Source: Cladorhizidae sp. MBARI D1340-BT2 (taxonomy: Eukaryota; Porifera; Demospongiae; Poecilosclerida; Cladorhizidae). Taken from it: DNA of 64,000 nt. The notes under the pieces were generated by a model. That model was not told the DNA's origin, ran no database searches, and saw nothing but the letters and a program-made list of their open reading frames with translations. The stretch covers positions 22,255,477-22,319,476 of the forward strand of contig JAQNBH010000013.1 of NCBI GenBank assembly GCA_028752905.1, read 5' to 3'. A program made the position numbers and the translations under genes. The number at the start of each line of letters is the position of its first letter. Positions within the stretch are counted from its first letter, which is position 1. Shown here piece after piece: positions 1 through 9,157 of the stretch.

Positions 1-44
1 GTGAAGTGTGGATAATCTACGAAGCTAACATGTTTAGCATCAAG
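1..44 (+). repeat. Module B0, left part (reference copy, unit 1)
   Basis: This is the first 44 bp of the interrupted B module and ends in ATCAAG (39-44). It matches the first 44 bp of the intact B1 module (1480-1523) at 40 of 44 positions. It carries TACGAAGC where other B modules have TATGAAGC, a possible CpG to TpG difference. I use it as the start of every unit because it is present in all 73. Confidence 0.9.
39..44. repeat. Left ATCAAG of the putative target-site duplication
   Basis: ATCAAG here and at 424-429 flanks the inserted segment. The intact B1 module has a single ATCAAG at the equivalent place. This is what a 6-bp target-site duplication would leave. Because ATCAAG also recurs elsewhere in the modules, chance or microhomology is possible. 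Confidence 0.55.
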
Positions 45-63
45 TAAGAGTACAATTCATAAC

Positions 64-73
64 TGCCCTAATT
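64..73 (+). repeat. Left arm of the insert's inverted repeat, TGCCCTAATT
   Basis: Perfect 10-bp inverted repeat with 411-420. It begins 19 bp inside the ATCAAG duplication on the left, whereas the right arm ends only 3 bp before it, so the two ends are not symmetrical. The preceding bases form a second inverted pair, CATAACTG (58-65) with CAGTTATG (346-353). Confidence 0.6.
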
Positions 74-165
74 AACAAGACCATGTCCCAGATTTTGTCA
101 ACTGATAGAGAAGGCCCTTATCTGCAACATGTCAACAGATTATCAATAAATGTAGTGGTTTTTCA

Positions 166-202
166 CTGGCAGGCCACCGCTTTGGCAACTGGAAAACGCC
201 AG
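166..202 (+). other. Possible hairpin in the insert (CTGGC ... GCCAG)
   Basis: CTGGC at 166-170 pairs with GCCAG at 198-202, with a nested GCCA/TGGC pair inside. This GC-richer patch is one of the least variable parts of the insert. The stem is short and no transcript is known, so this is a structural note only. Confidence 0.3.
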
Positions 203-286
203 GAAATATCGCAAACCTTACCACTTCAAATCACCATAACTTGCTAATACTTAGAGTACTCAAACTTTTGGCACGTACAAAAGACA

Positions 287-324
287 GATAATTAGAAGGG
301 CTATCCGGTGATATAAAAATTATC
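287..324 (+). other. Possible hairpin in the insert (GATAATT ... AATTATC)
   Basis: GATAATT at 287-293 is the reverse complement of AATTATC at 318-324, leaving a 24-nt loop that holds CTATCCGGTGATAT. The arms are kept even in units whose flanking bases changed, for example units 31 and 45 with AATTATCATTTTT. It could be cruciform-forming DNA or a relic of an older element. Confidence 0.35.
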
Positions 325-364
325 TTTTTTGGGTAAAGTGTAGAACAGTTATGAGCTTTACGGC

Positions 365-392
365 AAAAAAAACAAGATTTTTGGGGGGGAAA
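365..392 (+). repeat. Variable homopolymer tract A(n)CAAGAT(n)G(n)A(n)
   Basis: Here the tract has 8 A, then CAAGA, 5 T, 7 G and 3 A. Across units the A run is about 7-9, the T run 5-7 and the G run 5-8, and CAAG is replaced by TTAG or ATAG in one subtype. Length changes here explain most 1-2 bp differences between units of one class and shift every small open frame that crosses the tract. Some of the variation could be sequencing error. Confidence 0.85.
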
Positions 393-410
393 TGAGAAAC
401 ATATAGACCA

Positions 411-420
411 AATTAGGGCA
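411..420 (-). repeat. Right arm of the insert's inverted repeat, AATTAGGGCA
   Basis: Reverse complement of 64-73. It contains a single TTAGGG, which is part of this arm and not a telomere tract. The motif is kept in nearly all units; units 31 and 45 read TTAGGACA and unit 46 reads TTAGGGAA. Confidence 0.6.
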
Positions 421-423
421 AAT

Positions 424-429
424 ATCAAG
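424..429. repeat. Right ATCAAG of the putative target-site duplication
   Basis: Partner of 39-44. After it the sequence resumes as module B (ATAGAGAACACAT), in register with the intact B1 module. Confidence 0.55.
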
Positions 430-481
430 ATAGAGAACACATAATGAAACCTATCATTCGAATCATATCAAGTCCATTACA
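430..481 (+). repeat. Module B0, right part (reference copy, unit 1)
   Basis: These are the last 52 bp of the interrupted B module, matching intact B1 at 49 of 52 positions. It includes CATTCGAATCAT and ends TCCATTACA, immediately before the next A module. Confidence 0.88.
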
Positions 482-559
482 GTGAAGTATGCATAATAAA
501 TGGGTTTTTGGTATCAACAGAGAGCACAGAGAGAGACCTGTCTTAATAGCTATATATCA
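482..559 (+). repeat. Module A1 (reference copy)
   Basis: A-type module of 78 bp. It is shorter than A0 and A3 because the terminal AGTCTATTC is missing, so B2 follows directly. It carries the internal marker ATGGGTTTTTGG; other units have a run of T (TTTTTTTTG) or GGATTTTTGG here. Confidence 0.85.
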
Positions 560-650
560 ATGATGTTTGGAGAATCCATGAAGCTAACATATTTAGCATC
601 AAGAGAGAGCAGAGAGAAACCTATCTTGTGATTCTATCAAGTCCATTACT
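560..650 (+). repeat. Module B2 (reference copy)
   Basis: B-type module of 91 bp opening ATGATGTTTGGAGAATCC in this copy; most units have ATGAAGTTTGG. The ATGATG form is seen in units 1, 8, 15 and 38 only. Confidence 0.85.
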
Positions 651-738
651 GTGAAGTATGCAGAATATACGGATGTTTGGTATCAAGAGAGAGAACAGAG
701 AGAGGCCTACCTTTAGAGCTATATATCAAGTCTATTAA
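651..738 (+). repeat. Module A2 (reference copy)
   Basis: A-type module of 88 bp with the marker ATACGGATGTTTGG and GAGGCCTACC. It is very uniform across the M and L units. Confidence 0.85.
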
Positions 739-823
739 TTGAAGTGTAGAGAATCTATGAAGCTAACATGTTTAGCACAAGATAGAGAACACTGAGAGAT
801 ACCTATCTTGCAAGTCCATTACA
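739..823 (+). repeat. Module B3 (reference copy)
   Basis: B-type module of 85 bp. Its two ATCAAG sites are decayed to CACAAG and TGCAAG, the latter by a short deletion relative to B1. A variant with GAACCTAAC and AGCTCAAG marks one L subtype. Confidence 0.85.
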
Positions 824-910
824 GTGAAGTGTGCAGAATATATGGATGTTTGTATCAAGAGAGAGCACTTAGAGAGTCCTATCTTAATAGCTTTACATCA
901 AGTCTATTCA
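824..910 (+). repeat. Module A3, short form (reference copy)
   Basis: A-type module of 87 bp with TTTGTATC and GCTTTACATC. This form closes every S unit and three M units (1, 8, 15). The next core is always of the alpha type. Confidence 0.85.
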
Positions 911-1390
911 GTGAAGTGTGGATAATCTACGAAGCTAACATGTTTAGCATCAAGTAAGAGTACAATTCATAACTGCCCTAATTAACAAGACCATGTCCCA
1001 GATTTTGTCAACTGATAGAGAAGGCCCTTATCTGCAACATGTCAACAGATTATCAATAAATATAGTGGTTTTTCACTGGCAGGCCACCGCTTTGGCAACT
1101 GGAAAACGCCAGGAAATATCGCAAACCTTACCACTTCAAATCACCATAACTTGCTAATACTTAGAGTACTCAAACTTTTGGCACGTACAAAAGACAGATA
1201 ATTAGAAGGGCTATCCGGTGATATAAAAATTATCTTTTTTGGGTAAAGTTTAGAACAGTTATGAGCTTTACGGCAAAAAAACAAGATTTTTTGGGGGGAA
1301 ATGAGAAACATATAGACCAAATTAGGGCAAATATCAAGATAGAGAACACATAATGAAACCTATCATTCGAATCATATCAAGTCCATTACA

Positions 1391-1479
1391 GTGAAGTTTG
1401 CAGAATATTATGGATGTTTGATATCAACAGAGAGCACAGGGAGAGACCAATCTTAATAGATATATATCAAGTTTATTCA
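1391..1479 (+). repeat. Module A0, found only in L units (reference copy, unit 2)
   Basis: A-type module of 89 bp with AGTTTGCAGAATATTATGG and CAGGGAGAGACCAATC. Together with B1 it is the 185-bp block that distinguishes L from M units. Confidence 0.88.
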
Positions 1480-1575
1480 GTGAAGTGTGGAGAATCTATG
1501 AAGCTAACCTGTCTAGCATCAAGATAGAGAACACATAGAGAAACCTATCATTCGAGTCATATCAAGTCCATTACA
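1480..1575 (+). repeat. Module B1, intact B module of L units (reference copy, unit 2)
   Basis: Uninterrupted 96-bp B module and the best reference for what B0 looked like before the insertion. It has a single ATCAAG at the insertion point, and CATTCGAGTCAT where B0 has CATTCGAATCAT. Confidence 0.88.
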
Positions 1576-2005
1576 GTGAAGTATGCATAATAAATGTTTT
1601 TTTTGTATCAACAGAGAGCACAGAGAGAGACCTGTCTTAATAGCTATATATCAATGAAGTTTGGAGAATCCATGAAGCTAACATATTTAGCATCAAGAGA
1701 GAGCAGAGAGAAACCTATCTTGTGATTCTATCAAGTCCATTACTGTGAAGTATGCAGAATATACGGATGTTTGGTATCAAGAGAGAGAACAGAGAGAGGC
1801 CTACCTTTAGAGCTATATATCAAGTCTATTAATTGAAGTGTAGAGAATCTATGAAGCTAACATGTTTAGCACAAGATAGAGAACACTGAGAGATACCTAT
1901 CTTGCAAGTCCATTACAGTGAAGTGTGCAGAATATATGGATGTTTGGTATCAAGAGAGAGCACTTAGAGAGTCCTATCTTAATAGCTATACATCAACTCT
2001 ATTCA

Positions 2006-3100
2006 GTGAAGTGTGGATAATCTACGAAGCTAACATGTTTACCATCAAGTAAGAGTACAATTCATAACTGCCCTAATTAACAAGACCAAAGTCCCAGATT
2101 TTGTCAACTGATAGAGAAGGCCCTTATCTGCAACATATCAACAGATTATCAATAAATGTAGTGGTTTTTCACTGGCAGGCCACCGCTTTGGCAACTGGAA
2201 AACGCCAGGAAATATCGCAAACCTTACCACTTCAAATCACCATAACTTGCTAATACTTAGAGTACTCAAACTTTGGCACATACAAAAGACAGATAATTAG
2301 AAGGGCTATCCGGTGATATAAAAATTATCTTTTTTGGGTAAAGTGTAGAACAGTTATGAGCTTTACGGCAAAAAAACAAGATTTTTTGGGGGAAAATGAG
2401 AAACATATAGACCAAATTAGGGCAAATATCAAGATAGAGAACACATAATGAAACCTATCATTCGAATCATATCAAGTCCATTACAGTGAAGTTTGCAGAA
2501 TATTATGGATGTTTGATATCAACAGAGAGCACAGGGAGAGACCAATCTTAATAGATATATATCAAGTTTATTCAGTGAAGTGTGGAGAATCTATGAAGCT
2601 AACCTGTCTAGCATCAAGATAGAGAACACATAGAGAAACCTATCATTCGAGTCATATCAAGTCCATTACAGTGAAGTATGCATAATAAATGTTTTTTTTG
2701 TATCAACAGAGAGCACAGAGAGAGACCTGTCTTAATAGCTATATATCAATGAAGTTTGGAGAATCCATGAAGCTAACATATTTAGCATCAAGAGAGAGCA
2801 GAGAGAAACCTATCTTGTGATTCTATCAAGTCCATTACTGTGAAGTATGCAGAATATACGGATGTTTGGTATCAAGAGAGAGAACAGAGAGAGGCCTACC
2901 TTTAGAGCTATATATCAAGTCTATTAATTGAAGTGTAGAGAATCTATGAACCTAACATGTTTAGCTCAAGATAGAGAACACTGAGAGATACCTATCTTGC
3001 AAGTCCATTACAGTGAAGTGTGCAGAATATATGGATGTTTGGTATCAAGAGAGAGCACTTAGAGAGTCCTATCTTAATAGCTATACATCAAGTCTATTCA
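2006..3100 (+). repeat. Unit 3, class L
   Basis: Beta core with GTTTACCATC and a shortened AAACTTTGGCACAT. B3 is the GAACCTAAC/AGCTCAAG form, as in unit 33. Confidence 0.95.
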
Positions 3101-4011
3101 GTGAAGTGTGGATAATCTACGAAGCTAACATGTTTAGCATCAAGTAAGAGTACAATTCATAACTGCCCTAATTAACAAGACCAAAGTCCCAGATTTTGTC
3201 AACTGATAGAGAAGGCCCTTATCTGCAACATATCAACAGATTATCAATAAATGTAGTGGTTTTTCACTGGCAGGCCACCGCTTTGGCAACTGGAAAACGC
3301 CAGGAAATATCGCAAACCTTACCACTTCAAATCGTCATAACTTGCTAATACTTAGAGTACTCAAAAATTTGGCACGTATAAAAGACAGATAATTAGAAGG
3401 GCTATCCGGTGATATAAAAATTATCTTTTTTGGATAAAGTTTAGAAAAGTTATGAGCTTTACGGCAAAAAAACAAGATTTTTGGGGGGAAAATGAGAAAC
3501 ATATAGACCAAATTAGGGCAAATATCAAGATAGAGAACACATAATGAAACCTATCATTCGAATCATATCAAGTCCATTACAGTGAAGTATGCATAATAAA
3601 TGGGTTTTTGGTATCAACAGAGAGCACAGAGAGAGACCTGTCTTAATAGCTATATATCAATGAAGTTTGGAGAATCCATGAAGCTAACATATTTAGCATC
3701 AAGAGAGAGCAGAGAGAAACCTATCTTGTGATTCTATCAAGTCCATTACTGTGAAGTATGCAGAATATACGGATGTTTGGTATCAAGAGAGAGAACAGAG
3801 AGAGGCCTACCTTTAGAGCTATATATCAAGTCTATTAATTGAAGTGTAGAGAATCTATGAAGCTAACATGTTTAGCACAAGATAGAGAACACTGAGAGAT
3901 ACCTATCTTGCAAGTCCATTACAGTGAAGTGTGCAGAATATATGGATGTTTGGTATCAAGAGAGAGCACTTAGAGAGTCCTATCTTAATAGCTATACATC
4001 AAGTCTATTCA
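3101..4011 (+). repeat. Unit 4, class M
   Basis: Beta core, AAATCGTCATAAC (unique), GGCACGTATAAAAG, and the GGATAAAGTTTAGAAAAG form. Ends in A3-long. Confidence 0.95.
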
Positions 4012-4492
4012 GTGAAGTGTGGATAATCTACGAAGCTAACATGTTTACCATCAAGTAAGAGTACAATTCATAACTGCCCTAATTAACAAGACCAAAGTCC
4101 CAGATTTTGTCAACTGATAGAGAAGGCCCTTATCTGCAACATATCAACAGATTATCAATAAATGTAGTGGTTTTTCACTGGCAGGCCACCGCTTTGGCAA
4201 CTGGAAAACGCCAGGAAATATCGCAAACCTTACCACTTCAAATCACCATAACTTGCTAATACTTAGAGTATTCAAAAATGTGGCACATACAAAAGACAGA
4301 TAATTAGAAGGGCTATCCAGTGATATAAAAATTATCTTTTTTGGATAAAGTTTAGAAAAGTTATGAGCTTTACGGCAAAAAAACAAGATTTTTGGGGGGA
4401 AAATGAGAAACATATAGACCAAATTAGGGCAAATATCAAGATAGAGAACACATAATGAAACCTATCATTCGAATCATATCAAGTCCATTACA
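4012..4492 (+). repeat. Core (B0 plus insert) of an S unit, reference copy
   Basis: The core is 481 bp, as in unit 1, but is followed directly by A3 at 4493-4579. This shows that S units lack A1-B2-A2-B3 exactly at module borders. Confidence 0.9.
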
Positions 4493-4579
4493 GTGAAGTG
4501 TGCAGAATATATGGATGTTTGTATCAAGAGAGAGCACTTAGAGAGTCCTATCTTAATAGCTTTACATCAAGTCTATTCA
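4012..4579 (+). repeat. Unit 5, class S
   Basis: Beta core with AAAAATGTGGCACAT and CTATCCAGTG (CpG lost). Ends in A3-short. Confidence 0.95.
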
Positions 4580-5489
4580 GTGAAGTGTGGATAATCTACG
4601 AAGCTAACATGTTTAGCATCAAGTAAGAGTACAATTCATAACTGCCCTAATTAACAAGACCATGTCCCAGATTTTGTCAACTGATAGAGAAGGCCCTTAT
4701 CTGCAACATGTCAACAGATTATCAATAAATGTAGTGGTTTTTCACTGGCAGGCCACCGCTTTGGCAACTGGAAAACGCCAGGAAATATCGCAAACCTTAC
4801 CACTTCAAATCGCCATAACTTGCTAATACTTAGAGTACTCAAAAATTTGGCACGTATAAAAGACAGATAATTAGAAGGGCTATCCGGTGATATAAAAATT
4901 ATCTTTTTTGGATAAAGTTTAGAAAAGTTATGAGCTTTACGGCAAAAAAACAAGATTTTTGGGGGGAAAATGAGAAACATATAGACCAAATTAGGGCAAA
5001 TATCAAGATAGAGAACACATAATGAAACCTATCATTCGAATCATATCAAGTCCATTACAGTGAAGTATGCATAATAAATGGGTTTTTGGTATCAACAGAG
5101 AGCACAGAGAGAGACCTGTCTTAATAGCTATATATCAATGAAGTTTGGAGAATCCATGAAGCTAACATATTTAGCATCAAGAGAGAGCAGAGAGAAACCT
5201 ATCTTGTGATTCTATCAAGTCCATTACTGTGAAGTATGCAGAATATACGGATGTTTGGTATCAAGAGAGAGAACAGAGAGAGGCCTACCTTTAGAGCTAT
5301 ATATCAAGTCTATTAATTGAAGTGTAGAGAATCTATGAAGCTAACATGTTTAGCACAAGATAGAGAACACTGAGAGATACCTATCTTGCAAGTCCATTAC
5401 AGTGAAGTGTGCAGAATATATGGATGTTTGGTATCAAGAGAGAGCACTTAGAGAGTCCTATCTTAATAGCTATACATCAAGTCTATTCA
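4580..5489 (+). repeat. Unit 6, class M
   Basis: Alpha core with AAATCGCCATAAC and GTATAAAAG, the same marker set as units 34 and 36. A 92-codon minus-strand open frame at 4711-4989 is judged spurious. Confidence 0.95.
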
Positions 5490-6057
5490 GTGAAGTGTGG
5501 ATAATCTACGAAGCTAACATGTTTACCATCAAGTAAGAGTACAATTCATAACTGCCCTAATTAACAAGACCAAAGTCCCAGATTTTGTCAACTGATAGAG
5601 AAGGCCCTTATCTGCAACATATCAACAGATTATCAATAAATGTAGTGGTTTTTCACTGGCAGGCCACCGCTTTGGCAACTGGAAAACGCCAGGAAATATC
5701 GCAAACCTTACCACTTCAAATCACCATAACTTGCTAATACTTAGAGTACTCAAAAATGTGGCACATACAAAAGACAGATAATTAGAAGGGCTATCCAGTG
5801 ATTTAAAAATTATCTTTTTTGGATAAAGTTTAGAAAAGTTATGAGCTTTACGGCAAAAAAACAAGATTTTTGGGGGGAAAATGAGAAACATATAGACCAA
5901 ATTAGGGCAAATATCAAGATAGAGAACACATAATGAAACCTATCATTCGAATCATATCAAGTCCATTACAGTGAAGTGTGCAGAATATATGGATGTTTGT
6001 ATCAAGAGAGAGCACTTAGAGAGTCCTATCTTAATAGCTTTACATCAAGTCTATTCA
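5490..6057 (+). repeat. Unit 7, class S
   Basis: Near copy of unit 5 (AAAAATGTGG, CCAGTG) with the extra change GTGATTTAAAA. Confidence 0.95.
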
Positions 6058-6966
6058 GTGAAGTGTGGATAATCTACGAAGCTAACATGTTTAGCATCAA
6101 GTAAGAGTACAATTCATAACTGCCCTAATTAACAAGACCATGTCCCAGATTTTGTCAACTGATAGAGAAGGCCCTTATCTGCAACATGTCAACAGATTAT
6201 CAATAAATGTAGTGGTTTTTCACTGGCAGGCCACCGCTTTGGCAACTGGAAAACGCCAGGAAATATCGCAAACCTTACCACTTCAAATCACCATAACTTG
6301 CTAATACTTAGAGTACTCAAACTTTTGGCACATACAAAAGACAGATAATTAGAAGGGCTATCCGGTGATATAAAAATTATCTTTTTTGGGTAAAGTGTAG
6401 AACAGTTATGAGCTTTACGGCAAAAAAACAAGATTTTTGGGGGGGAAATGAGAAACATATAGACCAAATTAGGGCAAATATCAAGATAGAGAACACATAA
6501 TGAAACCTATCATTCGAATCATATCAAGTCCATTACAGTGAAGTATGCATAATAAATGGGTTTTTGGTATCAACAGAGAGCACAGAGAGAGACCTGTCTT
6601 AATAGCTATATATCAATGATGTTTGGAGAATCCATGAAGCTAACATATTTAGCATCAAGAGAGAGCAGAGAGAAACCTATCTTGTGATTCTATCAAGTCC
6701 ATTACTGTGAAGTATGCAGAATATACGGATGTTTGGTATCAAGAGAGAGAACAGAGAGAGGCCTACCTTTAGAGCTATATATCAAGTCTATTAATTGAAG
6801 TGTAGAGAATCTATGAAGCTAACATGTTTAGCACAAGATAGAGAACACTGAGAGATACCTATCTTGCAAGTCCATTACAGTGAAGTGTGCAGAATATATG
6901 GATGTTTGTATCAAGAGAGAGCACTTAGAGAGTCCTATCTTAATAGCTTTACATCAAGTCTATTCA
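6058..6966 (+). repeat. Unit 8, class M
   Basis: Alpha core; B2 of the ATGATG form; unlike most M units it ends in A3-short, and the next core is therefore alpha. Confidence 0.95.
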
Positions 6967-8061
6967 GTGAAGTGTGGATAATCTACGAAGCTAACATGTT
7001 TAGCATCAAGTAAGAGTACAATTCATAACTGCCCTAATTAACAAGACCATGTCCCAGATTTTGTCAACTGATAGAGAAGGCCCTTATCTGCAACATGTCA
7101 ACAGATTATCAATAAATGTAGTGGTTTTTCACTGGCAGGCCACCGCTTTGGCAACTGGAAAACGCCAGGAAATATCGCAAACCTTACCACTTCAAATCAC
7201 CATAACTTGCTAATACTTAGAGTACTCAAACTTTTGGCACATACAAAAGACAGATAATTAGAAGGGCTATCCGGTGATATAAAAATTATCTTTTTTGGGT
7301 AAAGTTTAGAACAGTTATGAGCTTTACGGCAAAAAAACAAGATTTTTTGGGGGAAAATGAGAAACATATAGACCAAATTAGGGCAAATATCAAGATAGAG
7401 AACACATAATGAAACCTATCATTCGAATCATATCAAGTCCATTACAGTGAAGTTTGCAGAATATTATGGATGTTTGATATCAACAGAGAGCACAGGGAGA
7501 GACCAATCTTAATAGATATATATCAAGTTTATTCAGTGAAGTGTGGAGAATCTATGAAGCTAACCTGTCTAGCATCAAGATAGAGAACACATAGAGAAAC
7601 CTATCATTCGAGTCATATCAAGTCCATTACAGTGAAGTATGCATAATAAATGTTTTTTTTGTATCAACAGAGAGCACAGAGAGAGACCTGTCTTAATAGC
7701 TATATATCAATGAAGTTTGGAGAATCCATGAAGCTAACATATTTAGCATCAAGAGAGAGCAGAGAGAAACCTATCTTGTGATTCTATCAAGTCCATTACT
7801 GTGAAGTATGCAGAATATACGGATGTTTGGTATCAAGAGAGAGAACAGAGAGAGGCCTACCTTTAGAGCTATATATCAAGTCTATTAATTGAAGTGTAGA
7901 GAATCTATGAAGCTAACATGTTTAGCACAAGATAGAGAACACTGAGAGATACCTATCTTGCAAGTCCATTACAGTGAAGTGTGCAGAATATATGGATGTT
8001 TGGTATCAAGAGAGAGCACTTAGAGAGTCCTATCTTAATAGCTATACATCAACTCTATTCA
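6967..8061 (+). repeat. Unit 9, class L
   Basis: Alpha core, GGCACATAC, GTTTAGAAC form. Very similar to unit 16, 6436 bp downstream. Confidence 0.95.
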
Positions 8062-9157
8062 GTGAAGTGTGGATAATCTACGAAGCTAACATGTTTACCA
8101 TCAAGTAAGAGTACAATTCATAACTGCCCTAATTAACAAGACCAAAGTCCCAGATTTTGTCAACTGATAGAGAAGGCCCTTATCTGCAACATATCAACAG
8201 ATTATCAATAAATGTAGTGGTTTTTCACTGGCAGGCCACCGCTTTGGCAACTGGAAAACGCCAGGAAATATCGCAAACCTTACCACTTCAAATCACCATA
8301 ACTTGCTAATACTTAGAGTACTCAAACTTTGGCACATACAAAAGACAGATAATTAGAAGGGCTATCCGGTGATATAAAAATTATCTTTTTTGGGTAAAGT
8401 GTAGAACAGTTATGAGCTTTACGGCAAAAAAAACAAGATTTTTGGGGGGGAAATGAGAAACATATAGACCAAATTAGGGCAAATATCAAGATAGAGAACA
8501 CATAATGAAACCTATCATTCGAATCATATCAAGTCCATTACAGTGAAGTTTGCAGAATATTATGGATGTTTGATATCAACAGAGAGCACAGGGAGAGACC
8601 AATCTTAATAGATATATATCAAGTTTATTCAGTGAAGTGTGGAGAATCTATGAAGCTAACCTGTCTAGCATCAAGATAGAGAACACATAGAGAAACCTAT
8701 CATTCGAGTCATATCAAGTCCATTACAGTGAAGTATGCATAATAAATGTTTTTTTTGTATCAACAGAGAGCACAGAGAGAGACCTGTCTTAATAGCTATA
8801 TATCAATGAAGTTTGGAGAATCCATGAAGCTAACATATTTAGCATCAAGAGAGAGCAGAGAGAAACCTATCTTGTGATTCTATCAAGTCCATTACTGTGA
8901 AGTATGCAGAATATACGGATGTTTGGTATCAAGAGAGAGAACAGAGAGAGGCCTACCTTTAGAGCTATATATCAAGTCTATTAATTGAAGTGTAGAGAAT
9001 CTATGAAGCTAACATGTTTAGCACAAGATAGAGAACACTGAGAGATACCTATCTTGCAAGTCCATTACAGTGAAGTGTGCAGAATATATGGATGTTTGGT
9101 ATCAAGAGAGAGCACTTAGAGAGTCCTATCTTAATAGCTATACATCAACTCTATTCA
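8062..9157 (+). repeat. Unit 10, class L
   Basis: Beta core, GTTTACCATC, AAACTTTGGCACAT. Similar to unit 17 at the same 6436-bp offset. Confidence 0.95.

Larger units (their letters stand above)
45..423. mobile_element. Segment inserted in module B0, probable ancient short non-autonomous element (reference copy)
   Basis: This segment of about 379 bp has no counterpart in any other module. It lies between two copies of ATCAAG (39-44 and 424-429). Deleting it with one ATCAAG leaves a B module of exactly 96 bp, the same length as intact B1 and about 93% identical to it (89 of 96). Close to its ends is a 10-bp inverted repeat, TGCCCTAATT (64-73) and AATTAGGGCA (411-420). The hexamer duplication may extend imperfectly: the left copy continues TAAGAGTACA and the right copy ATAGAGAACA. 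It has no coding capacity and no poly-A tail. A MITE-like or other short element captured before the array amplified is the best reading; diverged unique DNA brought in by recombination is the alternative. It is found in every complete unit. Confidence 0.6.
1..910 (+). repeat. Unit 1, class M
   Basis: Alpha core; B2 of the ATGATG form; ends in A3-short. Best single reference for the module order B0-A1-B2-A2-B3-A3. Confidence 0.95.
911..2005 (+). repeat. Unit 2, class L
   Basis: Alpha core with the substitution AAATATAGTGG, shared only with unit 19. GTAAAGTTTAGAAC form; ends in A3-long with CAACTCTATTC. Confidence 0.95.
1..3100 (+). repeat. Array zone 1: M-L-L
   Basis: Units 1-3. The left edge coincides with a unit start, so the array very likely continues beyond the window. 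Confidence 0.85.
3101..6966 (+). repeat. Array zone 2: M-S-M-S-M
   Basis: Units 4-8. S+M pairs repeat at 1478 bp. The zone has a near copy 26870 bp downstream (29971-33837). Confidence 0.9.

Noticed and set aside
102..118. Hammerhead ribozyme, sometimes carried by satellites
   Set aside because: The nearest motif is CTGATAGAGAAGG, which does not match the CTGANGA core. I saw no CTGANGA on either strand with a paired GAAA.
311..330. TATA-like promoter (ATATAAAAATTATC)
   Set aside because: An AT-rich match of this kind is expected by chance here, and no gene or known transcript follows.
411..420. Telomeric repeat (TTAGGG / CCCTAA)
   Set aside because: The hexamer occurs as single copies in the two inverted arms of each insert and never in tandem.
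231..440. Minus-strand open frames of 69-70 codons in the core (231-440, 9389-9601, 11056-11268, 12723-12932, 15825-16037 and others)
   Set aside because: They cross the homopolymer tract and survive only in copies where its length happens to keep frame. Most of the 72 units lack them. No family is recognisable, and similarity between copies follows from satellite homogenisation, not selection on protein.
450..462. Pol III box B or tRNA-derived SINE (CATTCGAATCAT)
   Set aside because: ATTCGAATC resembles box B with one mismatch, but no convincing box A lies at the right distance upstream, and the motif sits in module B rather than in the inserted segment.
430..481. CENP-B box
   Set aside because: TTCGAATC gives a partial TTCG start, but the required CGGG is missing in all modules.
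4711..4989. 92-codon minus-strand frames at 4711-4989, 30103-30381 and 31581-31859
   Set aside because: Present in three related M units only, in the same insert region. They exist because of a few shared substitutions and tract length; there is no sign of a conserved protein.
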